A stretch of 24,219 nucleotides of DNA from an uncultured Bacteroidales bacterium (GCA_900546395.1 URDD01000039.1:1-24219); one strand, 5' to 3'; shown: positions 8,075-15,857, numbered from the stretch's first letter. Program-made: numbers and translations. The notes: generated by a model from the letters alone, not told the origin.

Positions 8075-8082
8075 CATATTTG
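8075..8082 (+). promoter_or_regulatory. Rightward late promoter, -7 box
   Basis: CATATTTG, identical to the leftward box and followed by C in both, 11 nt before the ATG of the small terminase gene. The transcript would have almost no leader. Matches TAnnTTTG at 7 of 8 positions. Confidence 0.5.
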
Positions 8083-8093
8083 CGTAAAAAGAT

Positions 8094-8537
8094 ATGGCAG
8101 CAATGACTAATGACAAGAAGAAGACTTTGGCCAAGGATATCTACCTGCTGGGCCAGTACACCTTCGAGGAAATTGCCGAAAAGGTGGGAAGCACACGGCA
8201 GACTATATCCAAATGGTGCAAGGAGGGGCAATGGGAAGACCTGAAGGCCGGTATGACAGTGAGTCGCGAACAGATTCTGAAAGGGATGTACTCCCAGGTT
8301 AACGAGATCAACAAGGCAATCCAGCAGAAAGATGCAGGACAGAGGTATGCCTCGCCTGCACAGGCCGACACGCTTGCAAAAATCTCATCAGCCATCAAGA
8401 AGATGGAGATGGACACCGGGATATCGGATCTAGTCAGCGCAGGTATACGCTTCTCGGAATGGCTGAGGACTGTAGATATGGACAAGACAAAGGAGTTCGT
8501 AGCCCTGTGGGACGCATTCCTCAGAGAACAGCTTTAG
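8094..8537 (+). CDS. Terminase small subunit
   Basis: A 147-residue protein. The N-terminal half holds a helix-turn-helix (DIYLLGQYTFEEIAEKVGST followed by RQTISKWCKEGQW), the rest is helical (NEINKAIQQKDAGQRYASPA, KISSAIKKMEMDTGI). This resembles the DUF1804/Mu gp27-type small terminases, which bind phage DNA and bring it to the large subunit. The next gene, 6 nt downstream, is the large terminase. An alternative start three codons further on (MTNDKKKTLAKD) is equally plausible. First gene of late block A. Confidence 0.8.
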   Translation: MAAMTNDKKKTLAKDIYLLGQYTFEEIAEKVGSTRQTISKWCKEGQWEDLKAGMTVSREQILKGMYSQVNEINKAIQQKDAGQRYASPAQADTLAKISSAIKKMEMDTGISDLVSAGIRFSEWLRTVDMDKTKEFVALWDAFLREQL

Positions 8538-8543
8538 GACAAT

Positions 8544-10070
8544 ATGAGACAGGAAGACAAACTGAGCCTCCGGAACTGGGAGGAATACAAAGCCGACATC
8601 AACAACTCCACACCCGTGGAGAACCTCTCCGAGGCGGAAGTGACAAGGAAAAAAGCATACCTCGAAGCTCGTCCAATAGAGTGGATTAAATACTTCTTTC
8701 CAAAATACGCCAAATACGACTTCGCCCCATTCCAAATCAAGGCAATCAAACGCATCATAGGCAATCCGGAATTGTACGAAGTGCTCTCTTGGTCACGCGA
8801 GCTTGCCAAGAGTACGATTGTAATGTTCTGCGTGATGTACTTGGTACTTACCGGAAAGAAGCATAATGTGATGCTGACGGCAGCCACTCTTGACGCTGCT
8901 GTTAAACTCCTTGCACCATACTTAGCTAACTTTGAGGCCAACGGCCGTCTGAAAGCATTCTATGGCGACCAGATGACTCAAGGAGAATGGACCTCAGAAC
9001 ACTTTAAGCTCAAGAATGGAGCCTCCTTCACTGCTGTCGGAGCTGGACAGGCACCGCGAGGAAGCCGTAACGAAAACATTCGCCCAGATGTACTGCTCAC
9101 AGATGACTACGACACCGACCAGGACTGCCGAAACATAACTGTACTTGATAAAAAATGGGACTGGTGGGAAAAGGCATTTTATCCGACACGCTCCGTGTCA
9201 GAAGACACTTTGGTCCTCTGGTGCGGTAATATCATCGCGCCTGATACCTGTGTCGCCAGAGCCGGCAAGATGGCAGACCATTGGGACATTGTCAACCTTA
9301 CCGACAAACACGGCAACAGTACGTGGCCATCGAAGAACACGCCCGAGCGTATTGAGAGAATCCGACGGAGCATCTCCACCAAAGCCCTGCAGGGTGAGTA
9401 CTACAACAACCCCGTCTCCGAAGGAAAGATATTCAAGAATCTGCCATTTGGCAAAGTGCCACCCCTTAAGAAGTTCCGATTCCTGATATGTTATGGCGAC
9501 CCGGCATATTCCAATCGAAAGAATAAAAGCGATTCAACCAAGGCTGTGTGGCTTATCGGCAAGTACAAGAGAGTTTACTACATCATCAAGGGATTTCTCG
9601 CCAGAGAGACTAATGCCAACTACATAGAGTGGTTCTACGAAATCAAAGAATATGTAGGGTCTCAGACCGTTGTGTACTACTATCAGGAGAACAACAGTCT
9701 CCAGGATCCATTCTTCGATCAGGTATTCAAACCCCTAATCAGACAAGCCAATGACGACAAAAAGGATAACCTGTATATCCGAGCTGATGATCGAGCCAAA
9801 ATCGACAAAGCATCTCGTATTGAGGCAAATCTGGAACCGATAGACCGCAATGGTGGATGGATATTCAATGAAGACGAGGCTGACAATCCTCATATGAAAG
9901 AACTAAGAGACCAGTTCAAACTCTTCGAGATGTCACTGCCATACAATGCCGACGGACCTGACTGTGTGGAAGGAGGTATAACCATTTTGGACAGCAAACT
10001 GAAGGAATTTGATTCCGTAATAGATACTTACTCACCGGTAGAACTCCGGTCTAATTCAAACAGATTATAG
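8544..10070 (+). CDS. Terminase large subunit
   Basis: A 508-residue DNA-packaging motor. The N-terminal ATPase has a divergent Walker A, SWSRELAKSTIVMF (Lys89), a Walker B region DVLLTDDYDTDQ (about 182-193) and LVLWCGNI (coupling motif region, about 223-230). The C-terminal RNase H-like nuclease starts at FLICYGDPAYSNRKNKSDST, with Asp319 as the likely first metal ligand. Length and order fit the Mu gp28-type TerL. Mu-like phages package by headful from integrated copies, so host DNA would be carried at the ends. Confidence 0.9.
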   Translation: MRQEDKLSLRNWEEYKADINNSTPVENLSEAEVTRKKAYLEARPIEWIKYFFPKYAKYDFAPFQIKAIKRIIGNPELYEVLSWSRELAKSTIVMFCVMYLVLTGKKHNVMLTAATLDAAVKLLAPYLANFEANGRLKAFYGDQMTQGEWTSEHFKLKNGASFTAVGAGQAPRGSRNENIRPDVLLTDDYDTDQDCRNITVLDKKWDWWEKAFYPTRSVSEDTLVLWCGNIIAPDTCVARAGKMADHWDIVNLTDKHGNSTWPSKNTPERIERIRRSISTKALQGEYYNNPVSEGKIFKNLPFGKVPPLKKFRFLICYGDPAYSNRKNKSDSTKAVWLIGKYKRVYYIIKGFLARETNANYIEWFYEIKEYVGSQTVVYYYQENNSLQDPFFDQVFKPLIRQANDDKKDNLYIRADDRAKIDKASRIEANLEPIDRNGGWIFNEDEADNPHMKELRDQFKLFEMSLPYNADGPDCVEGGITILDSKLKEFDSVIDTYSPVELRSNSNRL

Positions 10071-10072
10071 AT

Positions 10073-10504
10073 ATGGACAACTTTATTGACATAAGAGACT
10101 ACGATTCCGCCATCCACAGGGAAATATTAGACTCACTTCTCAAAGGAGATGCAATGGCAGACCCTGCAATCATCGAGGTTTGCGAAGACCAGGCAATTTC
10201 TGAAATGAAATCCTATTTGGGACACTATTATGATGTGGAGACCATCTTCTCGCAACGAGCAGAGCAGCGTCATCCCCTCATTCTGATGATGTGTCTTGAC
10301 ATCACTATCTATCACATCTTCTGCATTCATAATCCTTACAAGATGTCTGATATTCGCAAGGATAGGTATGAAAGAGCCGTCACGTGGATGAAGGAAGTGG
10401 CAAAAGGAATCATCACCATTGACGGAGCACCCAAAAAATCAGCCACAGAAGGCTCGACACCGTGGCAGATTGTAAGCAATAACAGTAGAGGGACCTATCT
10501 GTAA
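10073..10504 (+). CDS. Mu gp36-like protein (DUF1320)
   Basis: A 143-residue, mostly helical protein beginning MDNFIDIRDYDSAIHREILD and containing AISEMKSYLGHYYDVETIF and LILMMCLDITIYHIFCIHNP. This pattern is that of DUF1320 (Mu gp36), thought to be a head-tail connector or adaptor. In Mu it lies beyond the capsid gene; here it sits between terminase and portal, so gene order has been shuffled. The gap to the terminase gene is 2 nt. Confidence 0.75.
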   Translation: MDNFIDIRDYDSAIHREILDSLLKGDAMADPAIIEVCEDQAISEMKSYLGHYYDVETIFSQRAEQRHPLILMMCLDITIYHIFCIHNPYKMSDIRKDRYERAVTWMKEVAKGIITIDGAPKKSATEGSTPWQIVSNNSRGTYL

Positions 10505-10542
10505 AACACCATTCAAACAGCATTTAATCAGTATTCAATAAT

Positions 10543-11901
10543 ATGGGACGTAAGCCAAAGCCAATCAAAAAAGACAGAATATATGAAGGCGGATTCACAC
10601 AGGTGAGCCGCCTAAACGAAGAAAGACACAAACTTGACATCATCCTTCAGACTCCTGAAGTCTTCCACTTCGACATCAACAAATTTATGCAGGCATACAA
10701 CAGTGCCTCCGCCATTGACTGCTACAACAGGGCAAGACTCTACGATATGTATGAGTCAGCAATGATGGACCTGCACCTGTCAGGACTCATCGACAAACGC
10801 ATTGACGGAGTCTCCCTGATGCCAATCGAGTTCAGCAGAGACGGAAAACCGGACGACAGCATCAACGAACAGCTACGCGCTCCGTGGTTCTCAGACTTCG
10901 TCGAAGACCTCCTGATGACCAGATTCTACGGATACGGACTCTTCCAGTTCCGAAAGGACGGGCAATGGATAAACTACTACAAGGTGCCCTACAAGCACTT
11001 CGACCCCGTCAGGCGAGAAATCCTCCGGTATGAATCCGACAACACCGGTGAGCCGCTGGAGAACTTCAGTAATATGCTATATGTCGGCAAGGGAGACAGA
11101 GACCTCGGACTAATGAGGAAGATAGTACCTATGGTACTCTATAAAAGGGGAAATATGGGCGACTGGGCAAGCTACTGCCAGATATTCGGCATACCTATAA
11201 GGGAATACACCTACGACGCAGGAGACGAAGAAACACGTCAGAGGCTGCTCCGCGATGCACGCATCCAAGGGGCTAACGCAGTCTATATCCATCCCAAGGA
11301 CAGCAACCTGAACATCCGGGAGTCATCAACCAAGCAGGGCAGTTCGGAACTGTTCAGGAACTTTGCCGACACCTGCAACCTTGAGATGTCAATCGCCGTG
11401 CTCGGAAACACCCTCACCACCGCAGCCCAAAACACAGGTAGCGAAGCCCTCGGCAAGGTACACAAAGAGGAAGAAAACAACAAGCAGAAGAAAGACCGCC
11501 AGTTCATTCTCAATGTCTTGAACTACGATATGACCGAAATTTTCGAGCAGTTGGGATTCAACGTCAAAGGCGGACACTTCGACTATGTCATCTCTAAAAA
11601 CATCGACACCACGAAGCAGATCGCCATCGTGGAAAAACTCAATGCGATGGGACTGCCAATGTCAGACGACTATCTCTACGAGACTTTTGGTATCGAAAAA
11701 CCGGAGAACTACGATGCCATCAAGGCTGAGAAAGCGGCGGAAAAAGCCCGTATGGAAGAAATGAGAGCCAAGATGGAAGACGATATCGCACGGAGACTGA
11801 ATGTACCGAAAAAGCCAAAGAAAGACAGGGACGACTTGAAGGACATATCCAACCGCCTGAAGAGTTTTTTCGATTTGGCCCCGGAAAACGGGGCACGGTA
11901 G
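10543..11901 (+). CDS. Portal protein, DUF935 / Mu gp29-like
   Basis: A 452-residue portal, the dodecameric DNA gate of the capsid. Recognisable segments are LYDMYESAMMDLHLSGLIDK, FYGYGLFQFRKDGQWINYYK, GDWASYCQIFGIPIREYTYD and NTGSEALGKVHKEEENNKQ, all characteristic of DUF935. The C-terminal part is highly charged (KAEKAAEKARMEEMRAKMED). The last ten codons include a T TTT TTC slippery heptamer at 11865-11871 followed by a GC-rich hairpin, so some ribosomes may shift to the MuF frame. The normal stop is TAG at 11899-11901. Confidence 0.88.
   Translation: MGRKPKPIKKDRIYEGGFTQVSRLNEERHKLDIILQTPEVFHFDINKFMQAYNSASAIDCYNRARLYDMYESAMMDLHLSGLIDKRIDGVSLMPIEFSRDGKPDDSINEQLRAPWFSDFVEDLLMTRFYGYGLFQFRKDGQWINYYKVPYKHFDPVRREILRYESDNTGEPLENFSNMLYVGKGDRDLGLMRKIVPMVLYKRGNMGDWASYCQIFGIPIREYTYDAGDEETRQRLLRDARIQGANAVYIHPKDSNLNIRESSTKQGSSELFRNFADTCNLEMSIAVLGNTLTTAAQNTGSEALGKVHKEEENNKQKKDRQFILNVLNYDMTEIFEQLGFNVKGGHFDYVISKNIDTTKQIAIVEKLNAMGLPMSDDYLYETFGIEKPENYDAIKAEKAAEKARMEEMRAKMEDDIARRLNVPKKPKKDRDDLKDISNRLKSFFDLAPENGAR
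11865..11894 (+). promoter_or_regulatory. Candidate programmed -1 frameshift site, portal to MuF
   Basis: The heptamer T TTT TTC (11865-11871) is in phase with the portal frame (AGT TTT TTC). It is followed by a 6-nt spacer and a perfect hairpin, GCCCCG (11878-11883), loop GAAAA, CGGGGC (11889-11894). A -1 shift enters exactly the frame of the downstream minor head gene and reads through to its stop, giving a fusion of 443 portal residues plus 293 more. All three elements of a -1 frameshift signal have canonical form and spacing. Confidence 0.65.
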
Positions 11902-11921
11902 ATGACTCCTTCATCGCAGAA

Positions 11922-12752
11922 TTGGATGGACTATACGGACAGAGCTGTGATGTGTGCGGCGGATTCGTCAACTCCGCAGAACACAAAGTAACTTTCAGCC
12001 CGGATGCACTCATCACGGGACTTGAAGCCATCTTTGACGGATTCGATGTCGGGGACGACATCCAGCCGGACATATTCAGGGAGACACTCCGGCTCTTCAA
12101 CCTCGCTGCAGCCAAGGGAATATCCGATTCGCACTATGAAGATGCCGTCACGGATGAGTTCTTAGAGCAGATAAAGCACAACAATGAAGTCTTCTCCGCC
12201 TTCAGAACCCACAGGATGCAGAACGACATCGCGGCACAACTCATCGATGCAGACGGACATCTCAAGTCCTGGGACAAGTTCCGCAGGGATGTGGCACCGC
12301 TGACAGGCAAATACTGCAAGACTTGGCTAAACACCGAATATAACACAGCCATAATCCGTGCTCACAGGGCAGCGGACTGGAAGCACTTTGTCAACGAGCA
12401 GGATGTTTATCCGAACCTTCGATGGATGCCAACTACCTCCGCCACTCCTGACCCGGTACACGAGCAGTTCTGGAGCAAGAAGCTGACTTTACCTGTGAAC
12501 GACCCGTTTTGGGGACATCATCACCCCGGAGAAAGATGGGGATGTAAATGTACCTGCGAACAGACAGACAATCCTGTCAACGACCTCGGACTCTCCGAAG
12601 CTCCGAAAGACACCGCCAGCAAAGGCCTCAAAGGCAATCCCGGTGAGACAGGACAACTCTTCTCCGAAGATCATCCGTACTTCCCGAAGAGTTGCGGAGG
12701 ATGTCCCTTCAACAACGGTCTGAAGAACAGATTCAAAGGTTTTTTTAACTAA
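11922..12752 (+). CDS. Minor head protein, MuF / Mu gp30-like
   Basis: A 276-residue protein if translated from TTG at 11922. The MuF domain is clear in the C-terminal half: KTWLNTEYNTAIIRAHRAAD, LRWMPTTSATPDPVHEQFW, LPVNDPFWGHHHPGERWGCK. MuF proteins sit inside the head near the portal and are needed for assembly or injection. There is no ATG or GTG start in this frame before residue 98, which is too far in; the only non-frameshift start is the TTG. The frame is open upstream into the portal gene, and a -1 shift site lies at 11865-11871. A CxxC (SCDVCGG) lies near the N-terminus. Its TAA is followed in the same frame by the nuclease-like gene. Confidence 0.82.
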   Translation: MDGLYGQSCDVCGGFVNSAEHKVTFSPDALITGLEAIFDGFDVGDDIQPDIFRETLRLFNLAAAKGISDSHYEDAVTDEFLEQIKHNNEVFSAFRTHRMQNDIAAQLIDADGHLKSWDKFRRDVAPLTGKYCKTWLNTEYNTAIIRAHRAADWKHFVNEQDVYPNLRWMPTTSATPDPVHEQFWSKKLTLPVNDPFWGHHHPGERWGCKCTCEQTDNPVNDLGLSEAPKDTASKGLKGNPGETGQLFSEDHPYFPKSCGGCPFNNGLKNRFKGFFN

Positions 12753-12773
12753 AAAATTGATTGCCAAAACTGT

Positions 12774-13328
12774 ATGAAAATAGTTCATAAAATTGATAAA
12801 TTAAGGCCGTCAATACCTAATGCTGCTGAAGGCGTATTTCCACCCTCAGTAGATACTTATAAGCAAGATAAACAAAGTAATGTATTCATTAGTCCTTATC
12901 ATGGAAGTGATGAATTGAAGGAAAATTTGCGAATTGCTCGCTTTATGAGCAGGAAATTAAAAAGTCCTGTTTATCTACTTCCAAGATTGGATCCTGACAA
13001 CAAAACTGAGAATTTGCTTAGAAATTCGCTTCTGCCTAAAGGGATACCTAATCGCAAGAATGTTGATATGATGTCTCAAGGAAAATTAATTGAAGCAAAA
13101 TCAATGTTAAGCGCAACAACCGCAGGAAAGAAACAGATAAAAAGAGCTATTCAAAAAAGAATACAGGAGGCATTTAACCAAGCTGATGATTGTATTATAG
13201 AATTACCAGATAGATTCATCAGAAAAGATATACACGCAGCTATTAAAGGATATCTAAAAGGGGCACAACATACTCATAGCATAGTGATTAAATGGAGGGG
13301 AAAGTGTCTTATATACTCTAATGAATAA
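12774..13328 (+). CDS. Putative BECR-fold / CdiA-C-like nuclease (moron toxin candidate)
   Basis: A 184-residue basic protein. The C-terminal part has the layout of BECR-fold RNases (CdiA-C tRNase and the 'Phage-Barnase-EndoU-ColicinE5/D-RelE-like' domains known at MuF C-termini): LLPKGIPNRKNVDMMSQGKL with IEAKS, then a basic helix (GKKQIKRAIQKRIQEAFNQA) and strands DDCIIELPD and SIVIKWRGKCLIY. No single family was confirmed. The gene is visibly more AT-rich than its neighbours, lies between two head genes, and ends at a strong hairpin, all signs of a late acquired cargo gene. It is in frame with MuF across one stop codon. No immunity gene is adjacent. It could instead be a virion-carried effector or an inactive remnant. 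Confidence 0.55.
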   Translation: MKIVHKIDKLRPSIPNAAEGVFPPSVDTYKQDKQSNVFISPYHGSDELKENLRIARFMSRKLKSPVYLLPRLDPDNKTENLLRNSLLPKGIPNRKNVDMMSQGKLIEAKSMLSATTAGKKQIKRAIQKRIQEAFNQADDCIIELPDRFIRKDIHAAIKGYLKGAQHTHSIVIKWRGKCLIYSNE

Positions 13329-13332
13329 AACA

Positions 13333-13360
13333 AGAGCAGTTCATCGATTTGAACTGCTCT
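13333..13360 (+). terminator. Hairpin after the nuclease-like gene
   Basis: A perfect 11-bp inverted repeat, AGAGCAGTTCA and TGAACTGCTCT, with a 6-nt loop, 4 nt after the gene's stop. There is no U-tract. It marks the end of the AT-rich insert. The rest of the gap up to 13442 holds no gene I can support. Confidence 0.6.
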
Positions 13361-13442
13361 GTATAGGCTGAGTCAGCAGCTGGGCATAACCAAGGACCAC
13401 CGACCACATGACAAAGTAACTATTTAATTTTCAATTTTCCAA

Positions 13443-14015
13443 ATGTCAGTACCAAATCTCGACAAAGAAGTGCAAAAAGCGCTCAAAGACCTGGAAAGAT
13501 GCTACTCCAGAGTCATTCCTGTCAAAGTAGGCAAGGAGGTGGTGTCGTCTGTGAGGCAGAACTTCCGCAGCGGCGGATTCTATGGTCAGAGGTGGCAGAC
13601 CACCAAGCGTCAGCAAGTCCCATTCACGGGTGCATCCGGACGTTACGGTCCTCTGTTATCGAGAACTACCCACCTGATGAGCAGCACAGACTATGTGCCC
13701 GGCAATGCTCGTGTTACCATCAGGAACACCGCTCCATATGCACAGTATCACAATGAAGGAGCCACCTCTACTGTGACTAAGAAAATGAAAAGTTTCTTTT
13801 GGACAAAGCATTATGAAACAGGTGGTGGTAAGGCGAAAGGAAAGAAGCCACTCCCTGAAGCCGACTTCTGGAAGGCAATGGCACTCAAAAAGCCGGGAAG
13901 CAAGATAAGAATACCCAAACGTCAGTTTCTCGGACCATCCCCACAGGTTGACAGGCTTATCTCAGACATAGTCAACAAAGAACTTGAACAATTCATCAAA
14001 ACACACTTCAGATAA
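13443..14015 (+). CDS. Virion morphogenesis / tail completion protein, Mu gpG-like
   Basis: A 190-residue protein beginning MSVPNLDKEVQKALKDLERC. Typical segments for the Mu gpG/phage_tail_S family are VSSVRQNFRSGGFYGQRWQ (the 'fF..gG..W' pattern), GPLLSRTTHLMSSTDYVPG (L..tG.L..S), NTAPYAQYHNEGAT (YA..hq.G) and RIPKRQFLGPSPQVDRLISD (P.R.flG). These proteins join head to tail. The order MuF then gpG is that of Mu, with the nuclease-like gene inserted between them. Confidence 0.83.
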   Translation: MSVPNLDKEVQKALKDLERCYSRVIPVKVGKEVVSSVRQNFRSGGFYGQRWQTTKRQQVPFTGASGRYGPLLSRTTHLMSSTDYVPGNARVTIRNTAPYAQYHNEGATSTVTKKMKSFFWTKHYETGGGKAKGKKPLPEADFWKAMALKKPGSKIRIPKRQFLGPSPQVDRLISDIVNKELEQFIKTHFR

Positions 14016-14017
14016 TT

Positions 14018-14512
14018 ATGGAACACCTTTTATACGACATCATCAATCACCTCGGCACTAATATGCCGGAAATTCGCACCATAGACGAAGACTATGGGCA
14101 GCTTCAGATGTTGGAACAGGAGGGGCGAGATTCATATTCCCTCGTTTTTCCTGCAATACTCATTGACGCTCCGGAGACCCAATGGGAGAACATCAGCGGA
14201 CTCAGCCAGAAAGGAGTCTGCACAGTCACCGTCAAACTCTGCATTGACTGCTATGATGACACCCACTACCGCTCCGATCAGATCGATATGATCCTGATTC
14301 GTGACAAAACAAGAAGAGAGCTGCACCGGCTCCTGCAAGGTCATCGCATCGGCAACGGTTCAGCTCTCATCAGAACAAGTAGCAGATTCTACACTGCAAA
14401 CTACGGAATCAAGGTCTATGAATCTACATATACTATCGGAGTTACAGAATGTTTCTTACCCGAAAAACAGACAATGAAAAAACCGACTATCACATTCTTT
14501 TCTCATCCGTAG
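14018..14512 (+). CDS. Mu gp37-like tail terminator / connector protein
   Basis: A 164-residue alpha/beta protein beginning MEHLLYDIINHLGTNMPEIR, with SYSLVFPAILIDAPETQWEN, CTVTVKLCIDCYDD and a final strand YESTYTIGVTECF. This layout fits the Mu gp37-type proteins that cap the tail tube at the neck. It follows gpG by 2 nt and is the last gene of late block A. Its last 23 nt overlap the convergent end of the early operon. Confidence 0.65.
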   Translation: MEHLLYDIINHLGTNMPEIRTIDEDYGQLQMLEQEGRDSYSLVFPAILIDAPETQWENISGLSQKGVCTVTVKLCIDCYDDTHYRSDQIDMILIRDKTRRELHRLLQGHRIGNGSALIRTSSRFYTANYGIKVYESTYTIGVTECFLPEKQTMKKPTITFFSHP

Positions 14513-14765
14513 GAAACAAAAGCGGTTCCTCAATCTTCGGTCCCTGCTGCTTCCGTGGTTTATAATCATCAGGAGTACCAGGGTCTGAAGTCTTTTTGAG
14601 GATCTGCCAGATGGTAAATTCAGAAAGGAAGAACTCATTCTCAGCAAGCTCCTTCACAGCATCATCAAACCGAAGCCTCTTGACTTCGGTCCAATAATAA
14701 TATCTTTGTGCAATCTTTCTATTCCTCGCCTCGATCAGACGTCTGTTTCTTCCTTTCTTTCCCAT
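14490..14765 (-). CDS. Small basic protein with HTH-like helices, function unknown
   Basis: A 91-residue protein beginning MGKKGRNRRLIEARNRKIAQ, followed by YYYWTEVKRLRFDDAVKELA and FLSEFTIWQILKK. The second part looks like a helix-turn-helix (a helix ending in ENEFFLSEFTIWQIL). Similar small proteins are, from memory, common in Bacteroidota transposable phages. The N-terminus is strongly basic, so nucleic-acid binding is plausible. It is the last gene of the early operon and overlaps the convergent gp37-like gene by 23 nt. Function not recognised. Confidence 0.6.
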   Translation of the reverse strand: MGKKGRNRRLIEARNRKIAQRYYYWTEVKRLRFDDAVKELAENEFFLSEFTIWQILKKTSDPGTPDDYKPRKQQGPKIEEPLLFPTDEKRM

Positions 14766-14793
14766 GTCTATAGTTCTTCTATAATATACACTG

Positions 14794-14901
14794 CTATCTT
14801 TTTACCTTCTTTGGATCTTTAATTGAATCAAACAAACATTTAAGGTAATCCACCAAATTGTCGGTCTCAAATTTAGTTGACACTATATACTTTTCTTCCA
14901 T
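14794..14901 (-). CDS. Small ORF, 35 aa
   Basis: ATG at 14901, TAG at 14796-14794. The product is acidic-to-neutral with a basic tail, beginning MEEKYIVSTKFETDNLVDYL and ending in SIKDPKKVKR. It fills an otherwise empty gap between two genes of the early operon, in the same direction. No family recognised; supported only by position and amino-acid composition. Confidence 0.4.
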   Translation of the reverse strand: MEEKYIVSTKFETDNLVDYLKCLFDSIKDPKKVKR

Positions 14902-14905
14902 ATAT

Positions 14906-15169
14906 CTACACATTATATATGTTATCTAATACATTCTGAATCACCTGCCTTAGCTCCGGCCTTTTTCTTATTAGCTTTTCAAATAGCGGCTCCAGCTGAT
15001 GGGCCGACCCATTCACCGCCACCACCATTGTGCCGTCAACTACAGCCGTGGCCGTATGGACAATCCTCTTCTCCGGCTTCAGTACTTCATCATTATACCT
15101 TATCAGTGATGCAAGCTGAAGAGCAGCATCCTGTATCTCAGTCTCCTCAAGTTTTCTCATTTCACTCAT
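14906..15169 (-). CDS. Hypothetical early protein, 87 aa
   Basis: Begins MSEMRKLEETEIQDAALQLA. The first half is helical, the middle a strand pair (KRIVHTATAVVDGTMVVAVN), and the end helical (LFEKLIRKRPELRQVIQNVL). No signal peptide or membrane segment. It follows the DUF3164 gene by 11 nt in the early operon. I do not recognise its family. A second Met three residues in could also be the start. Confidence 0.65.
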   Translation of the reverse strand: MSEMRKLEETEIQDAALQLASLIRYNDEVLKPEKRIVHTATAVVDGTMVVAVNGSAHQLEPLFEKLIRKRPELRQVIQNVLDNIYNV

Positions 15170-15180
15170 ACCGGTTCCTC

Positions 15181-15846
15181 CTATGCTTCAGTCATTCCGA
15201 GTGGAATAGGATTCCACGCTCCGTTTTCATCCTTATACTCAGCCCTTATATAGGTCTTCGAGATTGCAGGGCTATATGCCTCCTCAATAATCTTCACGCC
15301 CTCCAAGAACCTCTCATTACCGGTCTCATCAGCAATCTTCCTCAGCTGGATGATTCTCGAAGCCTTCAGAGTTCCTTTCTGATCCTTTGCCAGCAGCCTC
15401 ATCACCATACCTACCAGAGCCTTACTCTTTTCGTCAGTAGCGAGGGATTCAATGTACTCCCTGATGATAGCGATGCCTTCCTCTGCAGTGTCAAGGTAGC
15501 CGTCAGTGACATACACTCCTAAGACAATACGCTTGTCTCCGGCACTGTTGGTGAAAGTGTGTGACTGGTTTTCCAACTCTTTACCCTTAGCCATCCTGAA
15601 CATCTCCTGCTTCATCTCCAGGATCGACTTAAAATTCTCGATCACCTTTGCCTTCACAGACTTGATATCCTGCGATATCGACAGCAACTCTGGGATTGCA
15701 TTCCCAATCTCCTCATCCACCATCTCCCTGTAGGTCTGTCTCATCTCCTTTGCCCTTTCCGCAGCTTCTTTCTTCTGCTGCTCGGCCTTGAACGCCAGGA
15801 ACTGCTCCAGTTCCTCCTGCGTCATCTGTACTGTACTTATTTCCAT
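15181..15846 (-). CDS. DUF3164 family early protein
   Basis: From ATG at 15846 the protein has 221 residues (MEISTVQMTQEELEQFLAFK). The start is chosen because homologous DUF3164 proteins begin near this point and because the longer frame to 15969 overlaps the small membrane protein gene in another frame. Visible features are a charged helical N-terminal third (KAEQQKKEAAERAKEMRQTY), the segment FTNSAGDKRIVLGVYVTDGY, LDTAEEGIAIIREYI, and a C-terminal IIEEAYSPAISKTYIRAEYK. DUF3164 is found in Mu-like phages in the early operon; its role is unknown, with DNA binding or replication support suggested by context only. Confidence 0.82.
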   Translation of the reverse strand: MEISTVQMTQEELEQFLAFKAEQQKKEAAERAKEMRQTYREMVDEEIGNAIPELLSISQDIKSVKAKVIENFKSILEMKQEMFRMAKGKELENQSHTFTNSAGDKRIVLGVYVTDGYLDTAEEGIAIIREYIESLATDEKSKALVGMVMRLLAKDQKGTLKASRIIQLRKIADETGNERFLEGVKIIEEAYSPAISKTYIRAEYKDENGAWNPIPLGMTEA

Positions 15847-15857
15847 ATCATATATGT

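Noticed and set aside
8430..8941. Minus-strand frames opposite the terminase genes
   Set aside because: Shadows of the well-supported terminase frames with no recognisable features.
11902..11993. ATG directly after the portal stop as MuF start
   Set aside because: It is not in the MuF frame and its own frame stops after about 30 codons.
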